Part shown: in pieces, positions 1 to 9,553 of the stretch
How the letters are laid out: each line of letters starts with the position of its first letter
Position numbering within the stretch: position 1 is the stretch's first letter
Source of the DNA: Oscillospiraceae bacterium
GTDB taxonomy: Bacteria > Bacillota > Clostridia > Oscillospirales > Oscillospiraceae
Reading direction: 5' to 3'
Assembly (NCBI GenBank): GCA_017620525.1
Contig: JAGAUY010000022.1
Coordinates: forward strand, 1 to 37,244
Length of the DNA stretch: 37,244 nt
The notes under the pieces: model-generated
Database searches by the model: none
What the model was told of the DNA's origin: nothing
What the model saw: only the letters and a program-made list of their open reading frames with translations
Translations under genes and position numbers: made by a program

Positions 1-87
1 AACCATCTCCATGGCTTTGGTGATCTGCTTGGTGCTTTCCATGCTGCGGATGCGGTTTTTGATTTCCTTGGTGGAAACGCCAGCCAT
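1..87 (-). CDS. atpG: ATP synthase F1 subunit gamma, N-terminal fragment
   Basis: This is the 5' end of the gamma subunit gene, the central rotor shaft of F1; the rest lies beyond the window edge. The 29 visible codons begin MAGVSTKEIKNRIRSM and continue with a QITKAMEMV-type stretch, the N-terminal helix that enters the alpha3beta3 barrel and is highly conserved in AtpG. The ATG at 87 is preceded by a strong GGGAGGAGG ribosome-binding site in the 15-base gap after atpA. The order alpha then gamma is the standard bacterial order, so beta and epsilon are expected beyond position 1. Confidence 0.93.
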   Translation of the reverse strand, partial: MAGVSTKEIKNRIRSMESTKQITKAMEMV

Positions 88-102
88 GGGTAACCTCCTC
101 CC

Positions 103-1620
<1,518 letters not shown>

Positions 1621-1639
1621 ACTGTCCCTGCTTTCTAAA

Positions 1640-2179
1640 TCAGAGTACGGTGTTCTTCAGCAAGCCGCGGATGGCATCCAGACGGTGGGAGACAGTATCA
1701 TCCAGACGCTTGCCGTCATAGTCCAGGCGAACACCGCCCAGGCATTCCGGATCCACCCGGCATTCCAGATCAATGGTCTTGCCGGTGATGGCGGTGAGTT
1801 TGGCTGCGAGCTTTTCACGAAGCGCGTCGGACAGGGGCACTGCAGTCACAGCGGTGACAGGCAGAATGCCGTTGTCAGCGTTATAGCGGTCCTTATAAAC
1901 TTTGCAGCACTCGGGGAAATGCCGAATATATCCCTTTTCGGTGAGAATCTTCATGAAATTCAGCACATAGGGGTGGAAATTGTTTCGGAAACTGTCCTCA
2001 ATAATCTGGCAGCGTTCCGCCTTGGCCACTGCGACGGAGGACAGGAGCCGCAGAAATGCGGGCTCCTGGGCGAAAGCCTGATCCAGGGTATTTAGCTGAT
2101 CGAGCAGCTCTTTGGCCAGATTTTCGTCCCGGGCGAGATCGTATAATGCCCCGCCGTAAACATTTGCTATCTCTGTCAT
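1640..2179 (-). CDS. atpH: ATP synthase subunit delta
   Basis: Delta joins the top of F1 to the peripheral stalk b subunits. The product of 179 residues starts [16 protein letters not shown], the typical N-terminal helix of OSCP/delta, and its C-terminal part carries the conserved [21 protein letters not shown] segment in mostly recognisable form. The ATG at 2179 lies two bases after the atpF stop. A TTG at 2185 in the same frame would overlap that stop and add two residues; the ATG is preferred. Translation is probably coupled to atpF, since no separate strong ribosome-binding site is seen. Confidence 0.93.
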   Translation of the reverse strand: MTEIANVYGGALYDLARDENLAKELLDQLNTLDQAFAQEPAFLRLLSSVAVAKAERCQIIEDSFRNNFHPYVLNFMKILTEKGYIRHFPECCKVYKDRYNADNGILPVTAVTAVPLSDALREKLAAKLTAITGKTIDLECRVDPECLGGVRLDYDGKRLDDTVSHRLDAIRGLLKNTVL

Positions 2180-2181
2180 AA

Positions 2182-2682
2182 TCAATCACCCAGCTGTTCG
2201 ATAAACTGGTTGATGAGCTTGTCGTGATCAGAGCTGTCAAGCTGACGTTCAACCACTTTTTCGGCGATGGCCATGGCAACGCCGGAGATTTCGTTTTTGG
2301 CGTCGTTCAGGGCCTTCTTCTTTTCCTGGGCAATGTCGGCAGCTGCCTTCTGCTTGATGTGGGCAGCTTCGTCGTTTGCCTGACGGATGATTTCTTCACC
2401 GCGGACAGTGGCAGTCTTTTGTGCACGGTCCAGAATCTCGTTTGCCTGAGCCTTTGCTTCCTGCATATTCTTTTCGTAGGTTGCCTTGATCTCCATGGCC
2501 TCGGCCTTTGCGGCCTGGGCATCGGTGATCTCCTGGTCAGCAGCCAGCCGGCGCTGATCCAGAATGGCCTTCACTTTATCCAGAAAGAATTTCTTGAAAA
2601 GGAAGAGCTGAATGAACAGGTTGCAAATCTGGGCAATCAGAGTTACAGGGTTAACCGCCACAAGGGACTGATAGAGCTCCAT
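2182..2682 (-). CDS. atpF: ATP synthase F0 subunit b
   Basis: Subunit b forms the peripheral stalk. The 166-residue protein has one N-terminal membrane helix (about residues 10-32, rich in Leu, Ile and Phe) followed by a long charged coiled coil full of Ala, Glu, Lys and Gln, including an ILDQRR sequence right after the membrane segment, the classical b-subunit pattern. The C-terminus (KVVERQLDSSDHDKLINQFI) resembles the delta-binding end. The ATG at 2682 is preceded by a GGAGG site. It lies between atpE and atpH in standard operon order. Confidence 0.95.
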   Translation of the reverse strand: MELYQSLVAVNPVTLIAQICNLFIQLFLFKKFFLDKVKAILDQRRLAADQEITDAQAAKAEAMEIKATYEKNMQEAKAQANEILDRAQKTATVRGEEIIRQANDEAAHIKQKAAADIAQEKKKALNDAKNEISGVAMAIAEKVVERQLDSSDHDKLINQFIEQLGD

Positions 2683-2733
2683 TGATTTGCCTCCTTCCGG
2701 TCGTTATAATTATAATTTTTTAGTAGCCGGAAG

Positions 2734-3024
<291 letters not shown>

Positions 3025-3068
3025 CTAAAAAATTAAATACGTTTGTAATATTCAAATGGCCTGTGGGA

Positions 3069-3947
3069 TCAGTCCCCGGCGGCCTGTTTGATGAAGAGAG
3101 TGGTCAGGGTGCAGAAGATGAATGCCTGGATGCAGCCTCCGAACCAGTCGAAATAGAGGCTGAAGACAGCGGGAACGCCGACGGTCAGCCAGGGGAACTC
3201 AGCACCAAGATTGGTAATGACGGCCAGAACGCCCAGAACAGCAACAATGATGCCCAGGATAAACCATGCCTTCTTGCCCATCTTCTTACCGAGCAGCAGT
3301 GCGGCAGCGCCGACAACGGTCACGATGATGGCGACGGTCAGGCTGGAGCCCAGTGCGCCGAAGAGAGCGGAGGTGGCTACGGTCATAGCGCCGTAGATCA
3401 GGGTGCTGATAACGGTACCGGACAGAATATTGCCGAAATGACGGCAGGCCATGGAGATGGGGGTGAAGCACTCAGCCATGACATTGATGGGAGCCAGGAC
3501 AAAGACGGGATCCAGGAAACCCTTCAGATAGCCGCCGATACCGGAAGATTTGATCTTGTGATAGGTAATCAGTACGAAGACCACCAGTGCCCATGCAAGC
3601 TCTGTCATCAGGTCTGCAGTGGGAGACCAGATGCCGAGCAGGCTGATCAGATTGGAGATGATGCTGGTGATGAAAATGGTGCCGATTAGGGGAATGTAGT
3701 GATCAAACTCAGAACCCATATTGCCGCGGACAAAATTGACCAGGGCATTATAGGCCATTTCGGCAACCGCCTGCTTGCGGGAGATGCCGGAGACCTTCAG
3801 TCCGGAACCCAGCCAGATGGAAAGGCCGGTGATGATGACCATGACCAGAAGGCTGACGGCCAGCGTCTGGGTGATCTGCACGGTTCCAAACAGAGGAACA
3901 TTTTCGAACGTTGCAAGTATTCTAGCACCACTAATTGAAATTTCCAT
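3069..3947 (-). CDS. atpB: ATP synthase F0 subunit a
   Basis: Subunit a is the stator channel that passes ions to the c ring. The 292-residue protein is very hydrophobic, with about six membrane helices. The essential stator arginine lies in the CRHFGNILSGTVIS helix, matching the conserved R-x-F/x-N pattern of AtpB. It is somewhat longer than many homologues (about 220-270) because of an extended C-terminal half of hydrophobic helices (residues about 210-290). The start ATG at 3947 has a GAGG ribosome-binding site. It follows the AtpI-like gene by 36 bases and precedes atpE. Confidence 0.94.
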   Translation of the reverse strand: MEISISGARILATFENVPLFGTVQITQTLAVSLLVMVIITGLSIWLGSGLKVSGISRKQAVAEMAYNALVNFVRGNMGSEFDHYIPLIGTIFITSIISNLISLLGIWSPTADLMTELAWALVVFVLITYHKIKSSGIGGYLKGFLDPVFVLAPINVMAECFTPISMACRHFGNILSGTVISTLIYGAMTVATSALFGALGSSLTVAIIVTVVGAAALLLGKKMGKKAWFILGIIVAVLGVLAVITNLGAEFPWLTVGVPAVFSLYFDWFGGCIQAFIFCTLTTLFIKQAAGD

Positions 3948-3983
3948 ACATAAACCTCACTTCGTTTGATTGATTGACGGATG

Positions 3984-4484
3984 TTAAGATTCTGTGGGAG
4001 TCTGGGGATCTGCGATATTGGAGTCGGGCTGACTTTCTTCCGGTTCGGATGCCGTTCTGGGGGATTCGACAGGAAAAAGCTTGCCCTTGAACTGAAGGTA
4101 GAGAAGAACAATCTTGGGGAAAAAGACCGGGGCGGCAGCTGCCACGAAATGGATTCTGCTTCGCAGCAGGAAAGCCACTACGATCCAAATCGCCTGAATC
4201 GCAAGGCGCGCATTGTAGCTGAACTGAAATCTTGCCTTCATCTTGCGCTGGCTTTCGATTTCCAGTGCGCTTTGAATGGTCAGGCACAGAATTGCGAAGT
4301 TGATGACCGCGATCACGGAACCGCAGAGGGCGCCGAGAAGGATTTTGATAAAATCAAAGGTACCGATCTCAAACTGGCTCAGCAGAAAGAGACCTGCGAT
4401 CATGATCGCATCGCACGCCAGCGTACCGATGGCGATGCGCGTTACTTCCTTCCTGGAAGCGGGTTGTAGTTTCATGGGGATCAT
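3984..4484 (-). CDS. AtpI-like (ATP synthase subunit I family) membrane protein
   Basis: This 166-residue protein has four predicted membrane segments (about residues 16-36, 46-68, 92-110 and 114-130) and a polar, Pro/Ser/Glu-rich C-terminal tail. The position directly upstream of atpB and the topology fit the ATP synthase subunit I family, which helps c-ring assembly or Mg2+ supply in some bacteria; the sequence itself is weakly conserved, so the name rests partly on context. Two starts are possible, ATG 4484 and ATG 4475; an AAAGGAA site lies just upstream and does not clearly decide. It follows the small AtpZ-like gene and is read on the same transcript. Confidence 0.75.
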   Translation of the reverse strand: MIPMKLQPASRKEVTRIAIGTLACDAIMIAGLFLLSQFEIGTFDFIKILLGALCGSVIAVINFAILCLTIQSALEIESQRKMKARFQFSYNARLAIQAIWIVVAFLLRSRIHFVAAAAPVFFPKIVLLYLQFKGKLFPVESPRTASEPEESQPDSNIADPQTPTES

Positions 4485-4507
4485 TTCCTTTGCTGGGTAA
4501 ATGTTGC

Positions 4508-4768
4508 TTAATGATGGTCATTAAAAGCAATGGGAGGTTCCTCTTTTTTGTCAGTGATCGCGTTTGCGGCCTTGATCAGGGATCTGACGCAGGAACGGGT
4601 CGTGCTGATCGATGTGAGCAGGCCGAAGATACCCAGAACCACCACAATCCATGCACCGAGACCGTACTTGGTCTGCAGCCAGTTTGCAAGCAGAAGGCAC
4701 GCACAGGTGGGGAACAAAATGGAAAAACCAAGCTGGGTAACCCAGGTGATCAGGGACAGGTATTTCAT
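4508..4768 (-). CDS. AtpZ/AtpI-like small membrane protein, first gene of the atp operon
   Basis: An 86-residue protein with two hydrophobic helices (about residues 5-28 and 38-55) linked by a short polar loop (NWLQTKYGLGAWI), followed by a basic then acidic C-terminus. This two-helix pattern with an LxxKYGLG-type loop is typical of the small F0F1 ATPase-associated family found at the head of Firmicutes atp operons. The ATG at 4768 has an AGGAGG-like site six bases upstream, and a promoter lies directly in front (4791-4819). Its role is inferred from family and position: assembly or ion supply for the ATP synthase. Confidence 0.78.
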   Translation of the reverse strand: MKYLSLITWVTQLGFSILFPTCACLLLANWLQTKYGLGAWIVVVLGIFGLLTSISTTRSCVRSLIKAANAITDKKEEPPIAFNDHH

Positions 4769-4790
4769 GGAACCTCCTGTAAATAATGTA

Positions 4791-4819
4791 CTATATCAAG
4801 TCTAACACAATGCGCCAAA
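4791..4819 (-). promoter_or_regulatory. Promoter of the atp operon
   Basis: On the minus strand a -35 TTGGCG and a -10 TATAGT are separated by exactly 17 bases, just upstream of the AtpZ-like gene. No other good promoter lies before the operon, so this probably drives all the ATP synthase genes. Confidence 0.65.
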
Positions 4820-4926
4820 TTATGCAAGATGTTTTTGCTGGGTAACTATTCTCAAAGTGATCGCACAGGGATGAAAGTTTCTGTTTTGATATTTGTGCAC
4901 AATCACAAAAGATGCAGTGCGGGACT

Positions 4927-4976
4927 GAAAAGAGTGTATTCCGGCTCTTTTCATTTTGCCTTTTTTGTTGTAGAAT
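4927..4976 (+). promoter_or_regulatory. Hairpin and weak promoter upstream of the small membrane protein and recD2
   Basis: The 228-base gap between the divergent atp operon and the gene at 5048 contains an inverted repeat GAAAAGAG/CTCTTTTC (4927-4952, loop 10). Overlapping it is a weak promoter, TTTTCA (4948-4953), 17 bases, TAGAAT (4971-4976). Nothing else recognisable is present in this gap. Confidence 0.35.
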
Positions 4977-5047
4977 AAGACAAAAGTCCGGAAAAAGAAA
5001 TTGTCCAAAATGTCCCTGAGCGCATAGAATATCCCGGAGGGATGCGG

Positions 5048-5371
5048 ATGGGATGGTATGTTCTTTCAGGAATGCTGGCAGCATTCGGATTATTTTGCTG
5101 CTTTTGGGTGATCCTTGGAAGTATTTTGCCGGGAAGCAGCGGGGGTGTGATGCTCTGCCCGGGTGGTCCCGGTTTTCCGGAGCGCTGCGCTGTGAGGCGG
5201 TATGTGTTTCTTGCGGAAGCGGGAATTCTGCGCTGTCCGCTTCTGGTGGTGGATATGGGATTGGAAACCCGTGACCGGCAGTGGCTGGAGCAATTTGCCG
5301 GGAGAATCGAAATTTGTACGCCGGAGGAAGTATTCCCAAGGCTGGAATTGGAGCGGAACGGATTTGGTTGA
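5048..5371 (+). CDS. Small membrane-anchored protein of unknown function
   Basis: A 107-residue protein with one N-terminal membrane helix (GMLAAFGLFCCFWVILGSIL) and a cytoplasmic or external domain with no family I recognise. The region after the anchor has four cysteines and a short alternating hydrophobic stretch (LRCPLLVVDMGLETRD), followed by an EEVFPRLELE end. The start at 5048 is chosen because GGAGG at 5036-5040 is seven bases before it; the ATG at 5042 would be too close. Its stop lies eight bases before recD2, so the two are likely co-transcribed. Position and codon use look normal for this genome. Confidence 0.7.
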   Translation: MGWYVLSGMLAAFGLFCCFWVILGSILPGSSGGVMLCPGGPGFPERCAVRRYVFLAEAGILRCPLLVVDMGLETRDRQWLEQFAGRIEICTPEEVFPRLELERNGFG

Positions 5372-5378
5372 ACAGGAA

Positions 5379-7574
5379 ATGGAAATCATCCAGGGCGTGA
5401 TCAGCGCCGTGGTATATCAGAATTATGACAATGGCTATGCGGTGCTGCGGCTGAATGTGGGCGGCGGTCAGGGCGTGACGGTGGTCGGCACCATCCCCCT
5501 GCCCGCTGTGGGCGAGCGGATGATGGTTACGGGCAAATGGAGTAATCATTCCAGTTATGGCCGCCAGTTTGAGGCAGAGTTTCTGGAGCGACTGATGCCC
5601 CAGACCAGCATGGAGATCATGAGTTATCTCAGCAGCCGCATCATCAAGGGAATCGGTCCCCGGATGGCTGCCCGGATCGTGGAGCATTTCGGTGATGAGA
5701 CCCTGGCGGTCATGGAGCGGGAGCCTCTGCGCCTGGCGGAGGTCTCCGGTATTTCCCGGGAAAAAGCAAAGACCATCGGCGAGGAATTCCGCCTGCGGGT
5801 GGGAATGCGTCAGCTGATGGAATTCTTTACGCTGCACCATCTTCCTGCGGAACTGGCTGTGCGTACATATAAATTGTATGGCGAGAGTACAGTGGAGCTT
5901 TTGTATGACGATCCTTATTTGCTGATGGATGACGGACTGGATGCGCCCTTCGGCGCTGTGGACCGGTTTGCCATCGAGCTTGGTGTTGCAGGTGATGATC
6001 CCCGGCGTGTGGAAGCCGGCATTCTTTTTGAACTGCGTTACAATCTGACAGCGGGCCACAGCTTTTTGCCGGAGGACAAGCTCATTGCTGCCACGGCCCA
6101 GCTGCTGAGCATTGAGCCGGAGGCTGCGAAACAGGGCGTGGAGCGGCTGATGGAAGGGGAACGTCTGGTCCGGGATACCCTTGCAAACATCACGGTGGAC
6201 TATCTGCCACAGCTGCATGAAGCGGAAGTCTACTGCACCGCACGGTTGTTGGAGTTTGCCGGTCAGCGGTTTCAGGAACCCCGGGGTCTGGAAAAAATGC
6301 TGCGCACCGCAGAAAAGGAAAGCGGCCTGGAGTACTCCGAACAGCAGCGGGAGGCCATCCGTCAGGCATCATCCAATGGTGTGCTGCTGGTCACGGGCGG
6401 TCCCGGTACCGGCAAAACAACAATATTAAACGGAATTTTGTCGCTTTTCGGCCAGATGCAGCTGCGCTGTGTTCTGGCGGCGCCCACCGGCAGAGCTGCC
6501 AAGCGGCTGACTGAAGTGACAGGGGAGGAGGCTTCCACCATCCATCGGCTGCTGGAGGCATCCATCGAGCCGGAAACGGGAAGAATGATCTTCTGCCGGG
6601 ATGAAAACGCGCCGCTGAAGGCGGACGCAGTGATCGTGGATGAGATGTCCATGGTGGATGTGCAGCTGCTGCACAGCCTGCTGCAGGCGATCCCGCAGGG
6701 AAGACGTGTTATTCTGGTGGGCGACCCGGACCAGCTTCCTCCTGTCGGCCCGGGATTTCCCTTCGGGGATATGCTGCGGGCAGGAACGCTGCCCACAGTC
6801 CGCCTGACGGAGATCTTCCGCCAGGCGCAGGAAAGCCTGATCGTTATGAATGCCCACCGGGTCAATCACGGAGAAATGCCGGAACTTCGCAAGGTGGATT
6901 CTGACTTTTTCTTCATGCGCCGGCAGTCTGAGGACGCGGTGCGCCAGACCATCCGGGATCTTTGCAGCACCCGCCTGCCGAAAAACATGGGTATCCCCTC
7001 GGATCAGATCCAGGTACTGACGCCCACCCGAAAAGGCGGTGTGGGAACCTGGAGCCTGAACGGACTGCTTCAGGAAGCGCTGAATCCCAAATCACCCGAG
7101 AAAAAAGAGCGCCAGTCGGGAGAATTTTCTTTCCGGGAAGGGGATCGGGTGATGCAAATCAGAAACAATTATGATATAATGTGGAAAAAGACAGACGGCA
7201 GTGCCGTGGGCACGGGCATCTTCAATGGCGACGTGGGTACCATTACCTGCATCGACCCCAATATGGAGACGGTGACGGTGGTCTTCGATGACCGGGAGGC
7301 GGACTATGATTTTACCCAGCTGGGTGAGCTGGAGCCTGCCTATGCCATGACGGTTCATAAGAGTCAGGGCAGTGAGTACCGGGCTGTGATCCTGGCAGCC
7401 TGGAACGGTTCACCTTATCTGCTGAGCCGCAGTGTGCTCTATACCGCCATCACCCGCGCCAGAGAATTGCTGATCATCGTCGGCCGGGAGGAGACAGTGG
7501 CTGCTATGACGGAAAATGCCAGGAAAAACCGCCGCTATTCGGGTCTCAAGCTGCGGCTTCAGGGGAAAGCATGA
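5379..7574 (+). CDS. recD2: RecD2-type ATP-dependent DNA helicase
   Basis: A superfamily 1B 5'-3' DNA helicase of the RecD2 type, which acts without RecBC in DNA repair and replication restart. The 731 residues show an N-terminal OB-like region, a helix-hairpin-helix region (KGIGPRMAARIVEHFG, about residue 90), Walker A GGPGTGKT at 340-347, Walker B with Asp421-Glu422 in VDEMSMVD, GDPDQLPPVG, and a UvrD-like C-terminal motif with HKSQG at 660-664 followed by YTAITRA. The reading frame is open further upstream, but the ATG at 5379, eight bases after the previous stop, gives the family N-terminus. Its end overlaps comF by four bases (ATGA). Confidence 0.95.
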   Translation: MEIIQGVISAVVYQNYDNGYAVLRLNVGGGQGVTVVGTIPLPAVGERMMVTGKWSNHSSYGRQFEAEFLERLMPQTSMEIMSYLSSRIIKGIGPRMAARIVEHFGDETLAVMEREPLRLAEVSGISREKAKTIGEEFRLRVGMRQLMEFFTLHHLPAELAVRTYKLYGESTVELLYDDPYLLMDDGLDAPFGAVDRFAIELGVAGDDPRRVEAGILFELRYNLTAGHSFLPEDKLIAATAQLLSIEPEAAKQGVERLMEGERLVRDTLANITVDYLPQLHEAEVYCTARLLEFAGQRFQEPRGLEKMLRTAEKESGLEYSEQQREAIRQASSNGVLLVTGGPGTGKTTILNGILSLFGQMQLRCVLAAPTGRAAKRLTEVTGEEASTIHRLLEASIEPETGRMIFCRDENAPLKADAVIVDEMSMVDVQLLHSLLQAIPQGRRVILVGDPDQLPPVGPGFPFGDMLRAGTLPTVRLTEIFRQAQESLIVMNAHRVNHGEMPELRKVDSDFFFMRRQSEDAVRQTIRDLCSTRLPKNMGIPSDQIQVLTPTRKGGVGTWSLNGLLQEALNPKSPEKKERQSGEFSFREGDRVMQIRNNYDIMWKKTDGSAVGTGIFNGDVGTITCIDPNMETVTVVFDDREADYDFTQLGELEPAYAMTVHKSQGSEYRAVILAAWNGSPYLLSRSVLYTAITRARELLIIVGREETVAAMTENARKNRRYSGLKLRLQGKA

Positions 7575-8224
7575 TGATCATTCAGGCAATTGCGGATTTG
7601 ATTTTTCCGCCCAAATGCGTCCTGTGCGGCGCGATTTTGGAAAAGCGGGAAACGGACCTGTGCCATAAGTGCCGGGTGGAGACACCGGAGTTCCCCCGGA
7701 GCCGGATCAGACTGACTTTTCTTGACAGTTGGACTTCCGTCTGGTACTATGAAGGGAACGTCCGCGGCAGTATGCACCGCTACAAATTCCGCGGTGCCCG
7801 GCGGTATGCGCCTGCCTATGGCCGTACGCTTGCCATGAAGCTGCTGCGGGAGCATCCGGAAGGATTCGATATTCTGACCTGGGTTCCGATCAGTCCGCTG
7901 CGGAAGCTGTCGCGCGGATATGACCAGGTGGAGCTGCTGGCGAAGGCCGTCGGCAGGGAACTGGGAATGGAGCCGGTGCGGACGATTCGCAAGATCCGCC
8001 ATAATCCGCCCCAGTCCGGAATCACCGGACAGGCCCGGCGAAAAGCCAATGTGCTGGGTGTTTACCGGGCGGTGGAGCCGGAGCGGTTCCGGGGAAAGCG
8101 TGTTTTGATGATCGATGATATCATCACCACCGGCGCGACCGCCGGGGAAGCGGCCCGGGTGCTGCTGACAGCCGGCGCAGATGAAGTACACTGCGGTACC
8201 ATTGCCGCAGCACGAAAGAAATAA
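7571..8224 (+). CDS. comF: ComF family protein (phosphoribosyltransferase-like)
   Basis: A ComFC-type protein, linked in Bacillus to DNA uptake and single-strand DNA handling. The 217-residue product has an N-terminal zinc ribbon (Cys16, Cys19, Cys31, Cys34) followed by a type I phosphoribosyltransferase fold with the PRPP-binding motif VLMIDDIITTGATAGEA near residue 180. The start overlaps the recD2 stop (ATGA), so translation is coupled. No comFA helicase lies nearby, as is common in Clostridia, where the role may be DNA repair rather than competence. The pairing with recD2 favours a DNA-processing role, which is inference. Confidence 0.93.
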   Translation: MMIIQAIADLIFPPKCVLCGAILEKRETDLCHKCRVETPEFPRSRIRLTFLDSWTSVWYYEGNVRGSMHRYKFRGARRYAPAYGRTLAMKLLREHPEGFDILTWVPISPLRKLSRGYDQVELLAKAVGRELGMEPVRTIRKIRHNPPQSGITGQARRKANVLGVYRAVEPERFRGKRVLMIDDIITTGATAGEAARVLLTAGADEVHCGTIAAARKK

Positions 8225-8231
8225 GTATTAT
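8202..8231 (+). promoter_or_regulatory. Possible promoter of the mreB-family gene
   Basis: TTGCCG (8202-8207), 18 bases, TATTAT (8226-8231) spans the end of comF and lies 21 bases before the mreB start. It would allow expression of the cell-shape gene independently of recD2-comF. Confidence 0.4.
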
Positions 8232-8252
8232 TGTATACAGTAGGTGAATTCT

Positions 8253-9293
8253 ATGTTTATGTTTTCCAATGACCTGGGTGTTGACCTGGGCACAGCCAAT
8301 GTGCTGATCTATGCCGACGGCAAGGGTCTGGTAGTCCGGGAGCCATCCGTTGTGGCTGTGGATAAGAATACAGGCAAGATCCTGCAGGTGGGAGCTGCTG
8401 CCCGGAATATGCTGGGCCGTACCCCCGGCAATGTGGTTGCCATGCATCCGCTGAAGGATGGCATCATCTCCGACCATGAAATGACGGTCCGGATGCTTCA
8501 GTCCATGTTTAAGAGCGCCACCAAGGCCTCTGTATTTACCCCCAAGCCCCGTGTGGTCATCAGCGTTCCCAGCGGTGTTACCGAGGTGGAGGAACGCAGT
8601 GTTATCAATGCGGCCATCGAAGCAGGTGCCCGCAGAGTGTTTCTGATCGAGGAGCCCCTGGCTGCAGCGCTGGGCGCCGGACTGGATATCAAGGGCGCGA
8701 AAGGCCACATGGTTGTGGATATCGGCGGCGGCACCACGGACATCGCAGTTCTGAGTATGAACGGTGTCGCGGTGTCCTCCTCTTTGAAGCTGGCAGGCGA
8801 TGCCATGGATGAGATGATTGCCCGGTATGTCCGCCGTCAGCATGGCATTGCCATCGGCAAGGTCACCGCTGAGAGCGTCAAGATCCAGATCGGCCGTGTC
8901 TATGCCCGTCCCGATGAACTGACCATGAATGTCAAGGGCCGCGACATCAAGACCGGCATGCCCAGAGTGGTGACGCTGATGTCCAGCGAGATCTATGAGG
9001 TCCTGCGCCGTCCCGCCAAGCAGATCGCCGATGAAGTCCTGGCGGTTCTGGAGCAGACTTCTCCCGAACTGGTCAGCGACATATCCGAAAACGGTATTAC
9101 CCTCACCGGCGGCGGCAGCCAGCTGTGGGGTATGGCGGAGCTGCTGATGGAGCGCACGGGCATTCCCTGCACCGTGGCGGACGACCCCGATGCCTGCACC
9201 GCCTACGGCTGCGGCAAGAGCCTTGCCTGGATCAACCATATGCAGGAAGGCCCTATCAACATCGCAAGAAAGCGCATGATGAAGAGCCTGTAA
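8253..9293 (+). CDS. mreB: MreB/Mbl-family bacterial actin, cell-shape protein
   Basis: A filament-forming actin homologue that organises lateral cell-wall synthesis at the membrane. The 346-residue protein has the phosphate 1 motif DLGVDLGTANVLIY, the connect/phosphate 2 region DIGGGTTDIAVLS near residue 160, the EEPLAAALGAG stretch and the adenosine motif LTGGGSQLWGM near residue 290. The GTG at 8244 is in frame, but the ATG at 8253 is chosen because AGGTG lies six bases before it. No mreC/mreD follows; a terminator does, so this is a solitary copy like Bacillus mbl. The C-terminus ends in a basic IARKRMMKSL tail. Confidence 0.94.
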   Translation: MFMFSNDLGVDLGTANVLIYADGKGLVVREPSVVAVDKNTGKILQVGAAARNMLGRTPGNVVAMHPLKDGIISDHEMTVRMLQSMFKSATKASVFTPKPRVVISVPSGVTEVEERSVINAAIEAGARRVFLIEEPLAAALGAGLDIKGAKGHMVVDIGGGTTDIAVLSMNGVAVSSSLKLAGDAMDEMIARYVRRQHGIAIGKVTAESVKIQIGRVYARPDELTMNVKGRDIKTGMPRVVTLMSSEIYEVLRRPAKQIADEVLAVLEQTSPELVSDISENGITLTGGGSQLWGMAELLMERTGIPCTVADDPDACTAYGCGKSLAWINHMQEGPINIARKRMMKSL

Positions 9294-9305
9294 CAGAAAG
9301 CAAGA

Positions 9306-9340
9306 GACCGCCGGAGCATCTGCTCCGGCGGTCCATTTTA
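9306..9340 (+). terminator. Terminator after the mreB-family gene
   Basis: A perfect 13-base inverted repeat (9306-9318 with 9321-9333) is followed by CATTTTATT. It lies between convergent genes and may also help end the opposite SPFH-Arc transcript, although the T run is weak on that side. Confidence 0.75.
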
Positions 9341-9550
9341 TTCGTCCTTCAAAAAATCCAGATCCAGAGGTTTGTCCAGTTCCGTGGAGACATAGCCGCC
9401 GTTCTTTTTCCGCTGCTTGACACATTCCGTCAGCAGATACTCGATCTGACCATTGACGGAGCGGAAATCGTCTTCTGCCCAGGCGGCAATGGCATTGTAC
9501 AGCTTGGCGGACAGGCGCAGGGGTACCTGTTTCTTCTGATTGTCTGCCAT
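9338..9550 (-). CDS. Arc-like ribbon-helix-helix protein
   Basis: A 70-residue protein with the pattern of an Arc/MetJ-type ribbon-helix-helix regulator: a short beta strand QVPLRLSAKLYNAIAAWA, then a second helix DDFRSVNGQIEYLLTECV, in which S-x-N-x-x-I-E-x-L-L matches the dimer helix. Basic residues follow, then an acidic tail (LDLDFLKDE). It starts three bases after the SPFH gene stop and has no clear ribosome-binding site, so it is probably translated by coupling. A DNA-binding regulator of its own operon is the simplest reading; a perfect palindrome sits in the operon promoter. It is not obviously half of a toxin-antitoxin pair. Confidence 0.8.
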   Translation of the reverse strand: MADNQKKQVPLRLSAKLYNAIAAWAEDDFRSVNGQIEYLLTECVKQRKKNGGYVSTELDKPLDLDFLKDE

Positions 9551-9553
9551 GGC

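Noticed and set aside
4791-6218. 475-codon frame on the minus strand over the promoter region and recD2
   Set aside because: Runs through the atp promoter and opposite clear recD2 motifs; composition is unlike a real protein.
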